A stretch of 64,000 bases of DNA from Actinophytocola sp036378875 (GTDB lineage: Bacteria > Actinomycetota > Actinomycetes > Mycobacteriales > Pseudonocardiaceae): assembly GCF_036378875.1 (NCBI RefSeq), contig NZ_DASUVO010000049.1:1-64000 (forward strand), written 5' to 3'. The notes under the pieces are model-generated. The model was not told the origin of the DNA, searched no databases, and saw only the letters and a program-made list of their open reading frames with translations. The position numbers and the translations under genes were made by a program. Shown here one piece after another: positions 43,464 to 52,491 of the stretch. Within the stretch, counting starts at the first letter, position 1. Every line of letters starts with the position of its first letter.

Positions 43464-43470
43464 GACCGAG

Positions 43471-44937
43471 ATGACCAGTGCAGCGCTTCCCGGCGTGTCC
43501 CTGACCGTCGTGCCACGCGGCTCCGACACCGAGCCGTTGCGCACGGACGTCGCGGTGTTCCTCGGCCGCACCCGGCGCGGCCCGGTGGGGACACCGGTCC
43601 GGGTCGAGAGTTGGAACGACGTCGTCGGTGCCCTCGGGCCGCCGGACGGCTCGTCCGCCACGCCGTTCGCGTTGCGCGGCTTCTTCGAGAACGGTGGTCG
43701 CACCGCGTGGGTGCTGCGGATCTCCGGACCGGCGGAGACCGCGAGCGCACCGTGGACGGACGGGTACCTGGTGGTGGCGACGAGTCCGGGCACCTGGGCG
43801 AACGGCGGCCGGGTCACCATCCGCTACCAGGCGAGCACCGTCGCCGGGCCGCCGACGGTCACCGTGCGGGTGCTGGTGCCCGGTGAGCCGGCGGAGATCT
43901 TCGCCGGGATGCCGCCCGGCGAGGTCGTCGACCGGCTGACCGCGTCCCGGCTGATCCGGTTGGTGCCGGACGGACCGCTACCCGTACCGACCGGTCAGCT
44001 CTCGATGACGTGGAACGTCACGCTCACGGGCGGCTCGGACGCCGAGCCGGGGCGGGAGGAGTACGCGAGCGCCGTGCGCACACAGGCCGACCTGCCGGAG
44101 CCGGCACTGGTGGCACTGCCGGACCTCGGCACGGACCTCACGGACCCGGCACGCACGGAAGTGGTGTTGGAACTGCTCCGGTCGGCCGCGGACCTTCTCG
44201 ACAGGCTCGTCGTGCTCGACGTCCCACTCGGACTGTCCGCAGTCGACGACGTGGTGGCCTGGGCAGACTCGTTGGCAAACCTCGGGGACGACGCCTTGCT
44301 CGGTGCGGCGGCGGTCTACCACCCGCCGTTGCGGGCACCGGCGCTCATCGGTCCCGGGCTGCGGACCGTTCCCGCTTCCGGCCACGTCGTCGGGCTGGTC
44401 GCGCGGCTGGACGGTGAGCGGGGCGCTCACCACACCCCGGCCAACGCCGTGCTCCTCGACGCGGTGGACCTGGCGATCGAGAACCCGGAGCCGCAGCTCG
44501 TCCGGTTGTTCAACGCGAACATCGACCTGGTCCGGTGCGTGCGTGGCCGCGGGCTGCTGGTGTGGGGTGGGCGAACACTGTCCCGCAACCCCCGCACCCG
44601 GTACGTGGCGCACCGCCGACTCGTCCACCTGCTGGTGCGGGCCATCCGTCGGGTCACGAACCCGCTGGTGTTCGACGTGAACTCGCCGGAGCTACGACTG
44701 ACGCTGGTCCGCGCGTTGACTTCCGTGCTGCTGGAGGCGTTCCGGACCGGCGCGCTCGCCGGCGCCCGACCTGAGCAGGCGTTCCGGGTGGTGTGCGACG
44801 AGACGAACAACCCACCGGAACAGGATCCGGGAATGCTCGTCTGCGAGCTGGAGTTCGCGCCCGCGGCACCGATGGAGTTCATCAAGCTGCGCCTCGTGCT
44901 CGGCCAGGACCGCGGGCTCGAGGTGATCGAGTCGTGA
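43471..44937 (+). CDS. Contractile tail sheath protein 2
   Basis: The 488-residue protein is a shorter sheath: SLTVVPRGSDTEPLRTDVAV, then FLGRTRRGPVGTP, RGFFENGGRTAWVLRISGP, and a C-terminal domain with HHTPANAVLLDAVDLAIENP, GGRTLSRNPRTRYVAHRRLV and RTGALAGARPEQAFRVVCDE, aligning with sheath 1. It lacks the large insertion. In known eCIS the additional sheath forms the ring next to the baseplate or alternates. It directly precedes the second tube gene. Confidence 0.93.
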   Translation: MTSAALPGVSLTVVPRGSDTEPLRTDVAVFLGRTRRGPVGTPVRVESWNDVVGALGPPDGSSATPFALRGFFENGGRTAWVLRISGPAETASAPWTDGYLVVATSPGTWANGGRVTIRYQASTVAGPPTVTVRVLVPGEPAEIFAGMPPGEVVDRLTASRLIRLVPDGPLPVPTGQLSMTWNVTLTGGSDAEPGREEYASAVRTQADLPEPALVALPDLGTDLTDPARTEVVLELLRSAADLLDRLVVLDVPLGLSAVDDVVAWADSLANLGDDALLGAAAVYHPPLRAPALIGPGLRTVPASGHVVGLVARLDGERGAHHTPANAVLLDAVDLAIENPEPQLVRLFNANIDLVRCVRGRGLLVWGGRTLSRNPRTRYVAHRRLVHLLVRAIRRVTNPLVFDVNSPELRLTLVRALTSVLLEAFRTGALAGARPEQAFRVVCDETNNPPEQDPGMLVCELEFAPAAPMEFIKLRLVLGQDRGLEVIES

Positions 44938-44998
44938 GCGGAGCTTGCGGAGCGAACCATCAGGCGCTGCGGCGCCACGGAGCGGGCGAGGAGGCGTC
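44938..44998. other. 61-bp spacer with a hairpin inside the eCIS operon
   Basis: This is one of the few real gaps in the operon. It holds GGCGC-TGCG-GCGCC (44963-44976), a stem of five with a tetraloop, and two GGAGC-type repeats. It could separate sheath and baseplate expression levels or be a leftover common intergenic element. GAGGAGG at its end serves the next gene. Confidence 0.4.
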
Positions 44999-45469
44999 AT
45001 GACCGATCCTCTGCTCAAGTATCGCTTCATCGTCACGCTCGATCCCGGCGACGCGTACCTGCCGCCCGCGCAGGCGTTGCTGTTGCCGCTGGTGGCGGCC
45101 GGCGCCTTCCAGGAGGTCACCGGGCTGGGTGCGCAACTGGAGGTCGTGAACTACGCCGAGGGCGGTCGCAACGACTCCGTGCACCAGCTGCCGTTGCGTC
45201 ACTCGTGGAACCGGCTCACGTTGAAGCGCGGTGTGTCGCGTGACCGTCTGCTGTGGTCGTGGTACCAGGCGGGGCTCGCCGAGTCGCTCGGCGCGCGCCG
45301 CGACGGCGCCGTGATCGTGCTCGGCACGGACGGCGTGCCCGCGATGGCGTGGGCGTTCCACGGCGGGCTGGCGGCCAAGTGGAGCGGTCCTGACCTGCAC
45401 GCGGAGCAGAACGCGGTCGCGATCGAGTCGCTGGAGATCGCGCACGAGGGTTTGACCAACGTCCTCTAG
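44999..45469 (+). CDS. Tail tube protein 2 (tube initiator-like)
   Basis: The 156-residue protein shows the tube fold: KYRFIVTLDPGDAYLPPAQA, FQEVTGLGAQLEVVNYAEGG, HSWNRLTLKRGVSRDRLLW and the final IESLEIAHEGLTNV. It differs from tube 1 and sits just before the baseplate genes, where the Pvc5-like tube initiator is encoded in known loci. It probably joins tube and hub. Confidence 0.88.
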   Translation: MTDPLLKYRFIVTLDPGDAYLPPAQALLLPLVAAGAFQEVTGLGAQLEVVNYAEGGRNDSVHQLPLRHSWNRLTLKRGVSRDRLLWSWYQAGLAESLGARRDGAVIVLGTDGVPAMAWAFHGGLAAKWSGPDLHAEQNAVAIESLEIAHEGLTNVL

Positions 45470-45478
45470 GAGAAGAGC

Positions 45479-45667
45479 GTGCCCAAGAACCTGATCATCC
45501 ACAACCTCGAGGTGCGGTTCCAGGTGGACGGTGACGACGGCGCCGTCTTCCAGCGCCTGTTCAACAAGCACATCCAGGCGTGGGCACGGTTGTACGAGCA
45601 GGAGTGCGCGCGGGCCAAGCACACCGAGACCGAACGCAAGCTCGGTGACCACGGGAGCCAGACGTGA
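45479..45667 (+). CDS. Small conserved eCIS protein (Pvc6/DUF5908 position)
   Basis: The 62-residue protein (GTG start) begins PKNLIIHNLEVRFQVDGDDG and continues as a charged helix (HIQAWARLYEQECARAKHTE). It occupies the place of the short Pvc6-type protein between tube initiator and LysM protein; sequence identity to that family could not be tested. AGGAG precedes the start. The stop overlaps the next start. Confidence 0.7.
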   Translation: MPKNLIIHNLEVRFQVDGDDGAVFQRLFNKHIQAWARLYEQECARAKHTETERKLGDHGSQT

Positions 45668-46332
45668 GTATCACCCCCGTCTCCTTCGCCAGCCAGGGAG
45701 CCCTGGCCCGGCTGGAGATCATCCGCCCGGTGATCGCCGACGAGCGGCAGCGGCGGATCCCGTTGCGGTTCAACCCGACCGACTACAAGCTGAGCAAGAG
45801 CAACACGTTCGCGGAGATCACCATCCCCGGGCTCGAGACGCCGCCGCTGCAGTACGTCCGCGGCGGCAGCGAGACGCTCAGCCTGCAGGCGCTCGTCGAC
45901 ACGTCCGACACGCTGGAGAACGTCCGGACGACCTATGTGGACGGTCTGCGTAACCTGATGCGCCCGGACAGCAGGGAACACGCTCCACCGATCGTGCGCT
46001 TCGTTTGGGACGAGGCCGTGTTCACCGGTGTCCTGGAGAAGCTGGACGTGAACTACGTGCTGTTCAAGCCGGACGGGGTGCCATTGCGCGCGCAGCTCGA
46101 CGTCACGCTGAAGGAGTTCCGCCCCGCGGCACAACAGGTCGCGGACACCCCTCGTTCCTCGCCGACCGTGGAGAAGAGCTACGTGGTGCGGCGCGGTGAC
46201 ACGTTGTCGAGCATCTCCGCCGCGGTGTACCGGCGACCGGACGCGTGGCGTGAACTGGCGCGTGCCAACGGGATCACGGACCCACGCGACCTGCGACCGG
46301 GTCGGGTGCTGACGGTGCCGAGGCTGCCGTGA
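45664..46332 (+). CDS. eCIS tube-baseplate adaptor with C-terminal LysM (Pvc7-like)
   Basis: The 222-residue protein has an N-terminal CIS-tube-protein domain (RIPLRFNPTDYKLSKSNTF, then PPLQYVRGGSETLSLQALVD) and a C-terminal LysM domain (YVVRRGDTLSSISAAVYRRP, then LRPGRVLTVP). In PVC/AFP particles this protein joins tube and hub; its LysM is structural, as in T4 gp53. Confidence 0.93.
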   Translation: MSITPVSFASQGALARLEIIRPVIADERQRRIPLRFNPTDYKLSKSNTFAEITIPGLETPPLQYVRGGSETLSLQALVDTSDTLENVRTTYVDGLRNLMRPDSREHAPPIVRFVWDEAVFTGVLEKLDVNYVLFKPDGVPLRAQLDVTLKEFRPAAQQVADTPRSSPTVEKSYVVRRGDTLSSISAAVYRRPDAWRELARANGITDPRDLRPGRVLTVPRLP

Positions 46333-46342
46333 GAGGGACGCG

Positions 46343-47536
46343 ATGACCATTCCTTTCGCGGTGGCCCCGGAAGTGGCCGATCCGGACCGTTACGCCCCCG
46401 AGTTCGACGTGCGCATCGAAGGCGTGGAGCTGGATCCCACGACCAAGAACGACATACTCGACATCAAGGTGCACCGCGACATCGACGAGATGTCCGGTTT
46501 CGACCTCGAGCTGAACAACTGGGACGACGTGAACCTGAAGTTCAAGCACAGCGACTCACGCGCATTCCGCCTCGGCTCCCGGGTCTCGGTCCGGCTCGGC
46601 TATGCCGGCAAGCTGCTGACCGTCGCCACGGGCACGATCAGCACGCTGTCCCCCAAGTTCCCGGACGGCGCGTCGCCGACCGTGTCGGTGAGCGGGGTGG
46701 ACGGGATGCTGAAGCTCAAGGACCGCAAGCCGGCGGAGAACGAGGAGAAGATCTACCGCAACATGCCGGACTGGCGGATCGCCGAGCAGGTGGCCCAGCG
46801 CAACAAGCTGCGGATCGTGACGACGCAGGAGGGTCCGACGCACGACCGCGTCGTGCAGAAGAACCAGGACGACGCGAGTTTCCTGATGGAGCGGGCGAAA
46901 CGGCTGGACTTCGACTGTTTCCTCCTGCCGGACCCGAACACCGGCGAGGAGACGCTGTACTTCATCAGGCCCACCGACGGCCGCGACGGCCGGCCGATCC
47001 GCCTGTACCGGCTGACCTACCAGCCGGGGCTCACCACCGGTCCGACCGCGCAGCCGGAGGGGCTGGTGCCGAACCTGCTGGACTTCACCCCGACGCTCAC
47101 GGTTTCCCAGCAGGTAAGCAAGTTGACCGTGCGTGGCTGGGATCCCCGCACCAAGCAACAGATCGCGTTCACCGCGACCGCGGAGAACCTGCCGGCGGGC
47201 CAGAACTCGGCCGACGGGGAGAACGGTCCGCAGGCGGCGGACTCGGCGGCGGGCGGGCGTCAGGAGGTGCTCGTCGACGCGCCGGTCACCAGCGACCAGG
47301 AGGCACGGGAGCTGGCGATCGCACTGCTGCGCGAGCGATCGTACGAGTTCATCACCGCCACGGGCCGGGTGGCCGGTCTGCCCGAGCTGCGGCCGGGCGA
47401 CAACGTGGAGGTTTTCGGGCTCGGCATGCGGTTCTCCGGCACGTACTTCGTCAAGCGGGTCGAGCACACGTTGGGCAGCAGCGGGTTCTTCACCACCTTC
47501 ACCGGCAGGCGGATCCACCAGGGAGACACCCCATGA
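46343..47536 (+). CDS. Phage late control D / VgrG-like hub protein
   Basis: The 397-residue protein has the gpD/gp27-like hub pattern. The start is YAPEFDVRIEGVELDPTTKN and the middle RNMPDWRIAEQVAQRNKLRI, then QKNQDDASFLMERAKRLDFD. Late features are ELRPGDNVEVFGLGMRFSGT and YFVKRVEHTL. It would form the central trimeric baseplate hub. Unlike T6SS VgrG or Pvc8, the spike is a separate gene that overlaps by four bases downstream. Confidence 0.93.
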   Translation: MTIPFAVAPEVADPDRYAPEFDVRIEGVELDPTTKNDILDIKVHRDIDEMSGFDLELNNWDDVNLKFKHSDSRAFRLGSRVSVRLGYAGKLLTVATGTISTLSPKFPDGASPTVSVSGVDGMLKLKDRKPAENEEKIYRNMPDWRIAEQVAQRNKLRIVTTQEGPTHDRVVQKNQDDASFLMERAKRLDFDCFLLPDPNTGEETLYFIRPTDGRDGRPIRLYRLTYQPGLTTGPTAQPEGLVPNLLDFTPTLTVSQQVSKLTVRGWDPRTKQQIAFTATAENLPAGQNSADGENGPQAADSAAGGRQEVLVDAPVTSDQEARELAIALLRERSYEFITATGRVAGLPELRPGDNVEVFGLGMRFSGTYFVKRVEHTLGSSGFFTTFTGRRIHQGDTP

Positions 47537-48177
47537 CCAGGACCGTGCCGAGGGCGCGCAGCACCGACAAGCGTTACTACGGCGTCGTCGAGGCGCTGGT
47601 GGTGGAGAACGTCGGCGACGACGAGGGCCGGATCAAGGTCAAGTTCCCGTGGTTCGACGGCGGCGCGACGGTCACCGAGTGGTGCCGGGTCAGCCAGCTG
47701 TACGCGGGCGGCGGCTACGGCTCGGTGTTCGTCCCGGAGATCGGTGACGAGGTGCTGGTCGCGTTCGTGCACGGGGACATGCGGTTCCCGATCGTCCTCG
47801 GTGGACTGTACAACGGCGTGGACAAACCACCGACCGCCCGCACCGACGGCCGCGACCAGAAGATCATCCGCACCAAGGCGGGCCACGAGGTCCTCCTCGA
47901 CGACGGCGCCAAGGAAATCCGGATCACCACAGCCGAGGGCGGGAACGTGACCGTGACCGCCACCGGAGAGATCAAGCTGAAGGCACAGAAGGTGACCGTC
48001 GAGGCGGACAGCATCGACCTCGGCGGCGGCGCGACTCAGAAAGCCGTGCTCGGCGACCTCCTGAAGACCGCGTTCGAGGCGCACATCCACACGTCCGCGT
48101 CGCCCGGCACGCCGACCAGCCCGCCCACGCTGCCCCTCCCGAACAACGTCCTGTCGTCGAAGGTGACAGTGGAATGA
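47533..48177 (+). CDS. Baseplate spike protein (gpV-like)
   Basis: The 214-residue protein has an OB-fold domain with the gp5/gpV signature (YGVVEALVVENVGDDEGRIK, then VKFPWFDG; VPEIGDEVLVAFVHGDMRFP). A beta-prism follows (GNVTVTATGEIKLKAQKVTV). The short tail HIHTSASPGTPTSPP is typical of phage V proteins. It trimerises on the hub to make the piercing needle. Its stop overlaps the gp25 start. Confidence 0.93.
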   Translation: MTRTVPRARSTDKRYYGVVEALVVENVGDDEGRIKVKFPWFDGGATVTEWCRVSQLYAGGGYGSVFVPEIGDEVLVAFVHGDMRFPIVLGGLYNGVDKPPTARTDGRDQKIIRTKAGHEVLLDDGAKEIRITTAEGGNVTVTATGEIKLKAQKVTVEADSIDLGGGATQKAVLGDLLKTAFEAHIHTSASPGTPTSPPTLPLPNNVLSSKVTVE

Positions 48178-48578
48178 GTGAGCCCTTTCTCGGTACCGGT
48201 TGGCGGTTCCCGATCCTGCCCGACGAGGCCGGGCGGCTGGGGTACGCCGTCGGTGAGCAGAGCATCGAGCACTGCCTGCGGGCGCTGCTGCTCACCGGCG
48301 TCGGTGAACGGGTCATGCGGCCGGACTTCGGCACCCGCGCGCAGGAGTCCGTGTTCGCGCCGGGCAGTGTGCAGAACCTGCGAGAGCTGGAGCGCTCGAT
48401 CGCCGAGGCCGTCCGCACCTACGAGCCGAGGGTCGAGCTCGACGGCGTCCGCGCGGAGGCCGACCTCACCGACGAGTCCCGGGTCACCGTGTCGGTCGAG
48501 TACCGCGTCCGGCGCACCAACACCAAGGCCAACCTGGTGTTCCCGTTCTACCTCGGCCTGACGGGGAGCACGCCATGA
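48174..48578 (+). CDS. GPW/gp25 family baseplate wedge protein
   Basis: The 134-residue protein shows the gp25 pattern: an N-terminal GWRFPILPDEAGRL, SIEHCLRALLLTGVGERVMR, PDFGTRAQESVF and a C-terminal strand pair. It forms the inner wedge and contacts the first sheath ring, matching Pvc9. Four-base overlaps join it to both neighbours. Confidence 0.94.
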   Translation: MSEPFLGTGWRFPILPDEAGRLGYAVGEQSIEHCLRALLLTGVGERVMRPDFGTRAQESVFAPGSVQNLRELERSIAEAVRTYEPRVELDGVRAEADLTDESRVTVSVEYRVRRTNTKANLVFPFYLGLTGSTP

Positions 48579-50455
48579 CCCTGCCCGCGCCGAAGCTGGA
48601 CGACCTCACCTGGGCCGACATGATGGCGGCCATCCGCCGTCGCATCCCGGCCGAGTCGGACGGTGCCTGGACGCTGCACGCACCCGTCGACCCCGGGGTC
48701 ACCCTCCTGGAACTGTTCGCGTACCTGCTGGAGCAACGCCTCTACTGGCTCGACCAGGTACCGGACGCGCTGGTGGTCGCGATCCTGCGCCTGCTCGGCC
48801 TCGAAACGCCCCGGCCCGCGGTGCCGGCGGCCACCGTGCTGCAACTGACCGCCGCCCACCTTCAGTTTGTCCCCGCGGGCACGGTCATGACACGGGATCC
48901 GTTCGGGCGCATCAGATTCACCCTCCTCGACGAGGTCACCGTGTTCCCGCTCAACGGCGCGGTGACGGTGTCGACAGACCGCGACCGCACCGCCGACCTG
49001 AGCGCCCGGCGCGGTGTTCCGCTGCTGGCCACCGAGAACACCGTCCGGTTCACGGTGCCGCTCACTGGCTCGAAGCCGGCGTCTGGCTGGCTGACGCTGC
49101 TCGTCGAGCTGGACGCGCCGGTCGAGTCGCCGCCCTCGTGGTCACCGCGTGCCGTCGAGAAGGTGCGGCCGCCCGCCGAGCTGACCTGGTCCTGGTTCCG
49201 GCCCGACAGCACGGTTTCCGGCTCCTTCGACGAGGTCGAGGACGGCACCGCCGGCCTCCGCCGGTCCGGGGTGGTCCGGCTGCGGCTGCCGGACGGCTGG
49301 ACCACCGCGAACCGAGGACTGCTGGTGTCCACCGAGGCAACCACCTTCTCCTCGCCACCACGTCTTCTCCAGTTGGCGGTCAACGTCTCCGCCGCACGGC
49401 ACCGGGAAAGCCGTACGGTGACCGACTTCGCGGACCAGACCGTCGCGTGGCTGAAGCTGCCCGGTCAGCGACTCGTGCTGCCGGACGCGGCGGGCACGCT
49501 GCTCGACGCGACGTTGCGGCTGGCCGAAGACGAGTGGACATCGGTGGTGGACTTCACCTACGGCGCGTCTCGCGATCGGATCTTCGTGCTGGACCGCGAT
49601 GAGGGCGCGCTGGTGTTCGGTGACGGGCTCACCGGGCGCATTCCGCGCCCGACCAAGGACATAGAGGTCCGGCACAACATCGGCGGCGGCCGCGCCGGCA
49701 ACGGCGGCATTACGGACAACTGGCTGCCCATCGAGGACATCGCGATACGCGGGACCAACCTGGTCCTGGCCGAGGGTGGCGCGGACCCGGAGACCGTGGC
49801 CGACGCACGGGCCCGTGCGGCCGGGGCCCTGCTGGAGGTGACCCGCGCCGTCACCGCCGAGGACTACGTCACGCTGGCCACGACCACGCCCGGGGTCGCG
49901 GTCGGGCGGGCCTACGCGTCGGTCGGTGAGCATCCCGGCTACCCGTGCGCCACGGTCCCGGGCGCGGTGACCGTCCACATCGTTCCGTCGGTGCCCGCGG
50001 ATGTGCCGGCGCCACAACCGGATCCGGGCATGATCTGCGAGGTGGCCGACCGTCTCGAGGCGGCACGGCTGCTCACGTCCGAGGTGTTCGTCCGCGCACC
50101 GGCCTACCGCACGGTCAGGTTGCGTGTCGACCTGTCGGGCAGCCCAGCGAACCGCGCCCGAGTGTCGACAGTGGCCAGTGACGCACTGCGCCGCTACCTC
50201 CACCCGCTGGTCGGCGGTGACGAGGAGACCGGGTGGCCGTTCGGTGAACCGCTACGGCCGTCGGCGCTGCTGCGTGCCGCGCAGCAGGCACTCGGTGACC
50301 TCGCGGACGTCGCCGGTGTGGCGATCGGCCTCGACGGCGACGAACCCGACGAGGCATGCCGCGACACAGCCTTGCGCGCGGGCGAACTTCCCGAGGTCCG
50401 GGAGATCCGGACCCGGGTCGTGCCCGCGGTCGAGCCTGGGGAGGGGCTCACATGA
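48575..50455 (+). CDS. Baseplate assembly protein J-like 1
   Basis: The 626-residue protein starts with the helical dock DDLTWADMMAAIRRRIPAES, then TLLELFAYLLEQRLYWLDQV. The central beta-rich portion and VLDRDEGALVFGDGLTGRIP match large J-like (Pvc11-type) baseplate proteins. The C-terminal region, ARAAGALLEVTRAVTAEDYV, is the typical J repeat. It is a wedge arm of the baseplate. It overlaps the next gene by four bases. Confidence 0.9.
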   Translation: MTLPAPKLDDLTWADMMAAIRRRIPAESDGAWTLHAPVDPGVTLLELFAYLLEQRLYWLDQVPDALVVAILRLLGLETPRPAVPAATVLQLTAAHLQFVPAGTVMTRDPFGRIRFTLLDEVTVFPLNGAVTVSTDRDRTADLSARRGVPLLATENTVRFTVPLTGSKPASGWLTLLVELDAPVESPPSWSPRAVEKVRPPAELTWSWFRPDSTVSGSFDEVEDGTAGLRRSGVVRLRLPDGWTTANRGLLVSTEATTFSSPPRLLQLAVNVSAARHRESRTVTDFADQTVAWLKLPGQRLVLPDAAGTLLDATLRLAEDEWTSVVDFTYGASRDRIFVLDRDEGALVFGDGLTGRIPRPTKDIEVRHNIGGGRAGNGGITDNWLPIEDIAIRGTNLVLAEGGADPETVADARARAAGALLEVTRAVTAEDYVTLATTTPGVAVGRAYASVGEHPGYPCATVPGAVTVHIVPSVPADVPAPQPDPGMICEVADRLEAARLLTSEVFVRAPAYRTVRLRVDLSGSPANRARVSTVASDALRRYLHPLVGGDEETGWPFGEPLRPSALLRAAQQALGDLADVAGVAIGLDGDEPDEACRDTALRAGELPEVREIRTRVVPAVEPGEGLT

Positions 50456-52491
50456 GTACGGTGTGGTGGGAGCGCGACGCGGACGGCGAGGCACGGATCG
50501 TACCCGGCCCTGGCCCGTCCGGTGTCCAACCCGAACTGGTCGACGCCACCCGGGAGGCGGTCCGCGCGGCCGTGCGGGACCGGATCCCCGGGTACACGCC
50601 GGACTGGACCAACCCCGACCGCCAGGACGCCGGCGTCGCGCTCGTCCGCCTGTTCGGCACACAGGTCGAACCTGTGCTCACCAGGGTGAACCGGCTGCCG
50701 GAGAAGGTGCTGGCCGAACACCTCCAGACCGCGGGCGTGCGGCGCAGACCGGCAAGCGCGGCGGCCACCCTGTTGGAGTTCACCGTGACCCCACCGGACG
50801 GCGCCTCGGTGCTGGTCCCGGCCGGGTTCCAGGCAGCCGCGTCCAGCCCGGCCGGGCAGGTGATCTACGAGACGGACCAGGACCTGTACGCTACCCCGGC
50901 CACCATCGGCGCGATCGCCGTGCAGCGGGCCGGGACGGTGGAGCCGATCCCACTGGGGCCGTCGGGGCCCGGTCGTGCCTTCCCGCCGTTCGGCCTCGAT
51001 CCGCATCCGGGCAACGCGCTCTGGCTCGGCCTCGCCGGTGACGCCAGCCCGTTCCCGTTGCTGTCGCTCGGTTTCGTGGTCGACGCGGCGCCACCCACGC
51101 CGGCGGCGTCCGGCGGGCTCGCGCCGCTGCCGCTGCCGCTGCCACCGGCACCACTGCTCCGCTGGGACGTGCTGGACGGCGGCCGGTTCGTGACCGCGGA
51201 AGTGGTGCGGGACGGGACCGGTGGGCTGCGGGCGAGCGGCACGGTGGAGCTGCGCCTGCCACGCACGTGGGCACCCGGCAACCCGTCCGCCGCACGGCCC
51301 GGGCCGCCGATGCGGTGGCTCCGGCTGCAGATCGCGAACGGCTCGTTCGCCCCTCCCCCACCCGTGCTTTCCGGGCTGCGACTGAACGTGGTGCCTGCCA
51401 CGGCCGCCCGCACGTTCCTCGACGAGCCGCTCGAGCCGATCCTGGACCCGTCCACGACCACGGCCCGCCGACGGATGCGACTGAGCCAGGTGCCGATCCT
51501 CGCGGGCAGCGTGGTGATCGAGGTCGACGACGACCCGGGCACGGATCTCTTCGGCACCACGGCAAGCGGCGCCTCACGCTGGCAGGAGGTCGACAGCCTC
51601 GCCGGGTTCGGTCCGGACGACCGGGTGTTCGTCGTGGACTACGCGACCGGCGAGGTCACCTTCGGCGACGGGGTCGACGGCGCGGCCGTGCCGCCGGGTT
51701 TCCGCAACGTGCGTGCCGTGCGGTACCGGATCGGCGGCGGCTCGGTGGGCGCGGTACGGGCCGGCGCCGTCAACAGCGTGGTCACCGCGCTGCCGTTCGT
51801 GACCCGCGTGACCAACCCGTTCCCCGCGACGGGTGGCACGGATCCCGAACCGGACGCGGACGTGATGCGCCGTGGCGTCGGGGAGCTACGATCCCGCGGC
51901 CGGGCCGTCGCGCCCGCCGACTACGGCCTGCTGGCCACCCGCGCGCCGGGCGCCGAGATCGCCCGCGCCCACGGCGTGCCCGGCCTGCACCCGGAGTATC
52001 CGGGCAAACCCATACCTGGGGTCGTCGGCGTGCTGGTCGTGCCTCCCGTCGACGACTCCGGCACGCCACCGGCGACGTCGGCGGCGACGTTGCGTGCGGT
52101 GTCGGACTTCCTCACCCGCGAGGTCGCGCCCGCCGGCATCACCGTCGTCGCCGCGGGCGCCCGGTTCCAGCGAGTCGTGGTGGAGGCCCGGGTCGCGCTC
52201 GACCCGGACCAGGAGCGGTCCGCCGTGCTGACCAGGGCCATCGACGCGGTCACCACGTTCCTGGATCCGGTGCGTGGCGGGGAGAACGGCGCCGGCTGGC
52301 CGTTCGGCGGCGCGGTGCGGCACACCCCGCTCGTGCGGCGAATCCTCGCCGTCGACGGAGTCCGCGCCGTGTCCGGGCTTTCCCTGACCGTGGACGGGTT
52401 GCGGCTGCCGCCGTGCGCCGACCACGTCGTGCCACCGAACACGCTGGTCTGGCCGGAGCGCCCGCTGCTGATCCCGGTGGAGGACTCATGA
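50452..52491 (+). CDS. Baseplate assembly protein J-like 2
   Basis: The 679-residue protein parallels its upstream neighbour: NPDRQDAGVALVRLFGTQVE, then VLTRVNRLPEKVLAEHLQTA. It carries VDYATGEVTFGDGVDGAAVP and LRSRGRAVAPADYGLLATRA. It is a second, divergent J-like wedge arm, as expected where Pvc11 and Pvc12 roles are split. The ATG at 50452 overlaps the previous stop; upstream in-frame codons belong to the other gene's frame. Confidence 0.9.
   Translation: MSTVWWERDADGEARIVPGPGPSGVQPELVDATREAVRAAVRDRIPGYTPDWTNPDRQDAGVALVRLFGTQVEPVLTRVNRLPEKVLAEHLQTAGVRRRPASAAATLLEFTVTPPDGASVLVPAGFQAAASSPAGQVIYETDQDLYATPATIGAIAVQRAGTVEPIPLGPSGPGRAFPPFGLDPHPGNALWLGLAGDASPFPLLSLGFVVDAAPPTPAASGGLAPLPLPLPPAPLLRWDVLDGGRFVTAEVVRDGTGGLRASGTVELRLPRTWAPGNPSAARPGPPMRWLRLQIANGSFAPPPPVLSGLRLNVVPATAARTFLDEPLEPILDPSTTTARRRMRLSQVPILAGSVVIEVDDDPGTDLFGTTASGASRWQEVDSLAGFGPDDRVFVVDYATGEVTFGDGVDGAAVPPGFRNVRAVRYRIGGGSVGAVRAGAVNSVVTALPFVTRVTNPFPATGGTDPEPDADVMRRGVGELRSRGRAVAPADYGLLATRAPGAEIARAHGVPGLHPEYPGKPIPGVVGVLVVPPVDDSGTPPATSAATLRAVSDFLTREVAPAGITVVAAGARFQRVVVEARVALDPDQERSAVLTRAIDAVTTFLDPVRGGENGAGWPFGGAVRHTPLVRRILAVDGVRAVSGLSLTVDGLRLPPCADHVVPPNTLVWPERPLLIPVEDS

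Noticed and set aside
51267..52487. Upstream in-frame extension of the gpI-like gene
   Set aside because: It lies inside the J-like 2 gene in another frame and is Arg-rich; the coupled ATG at 52488 fits the operon.
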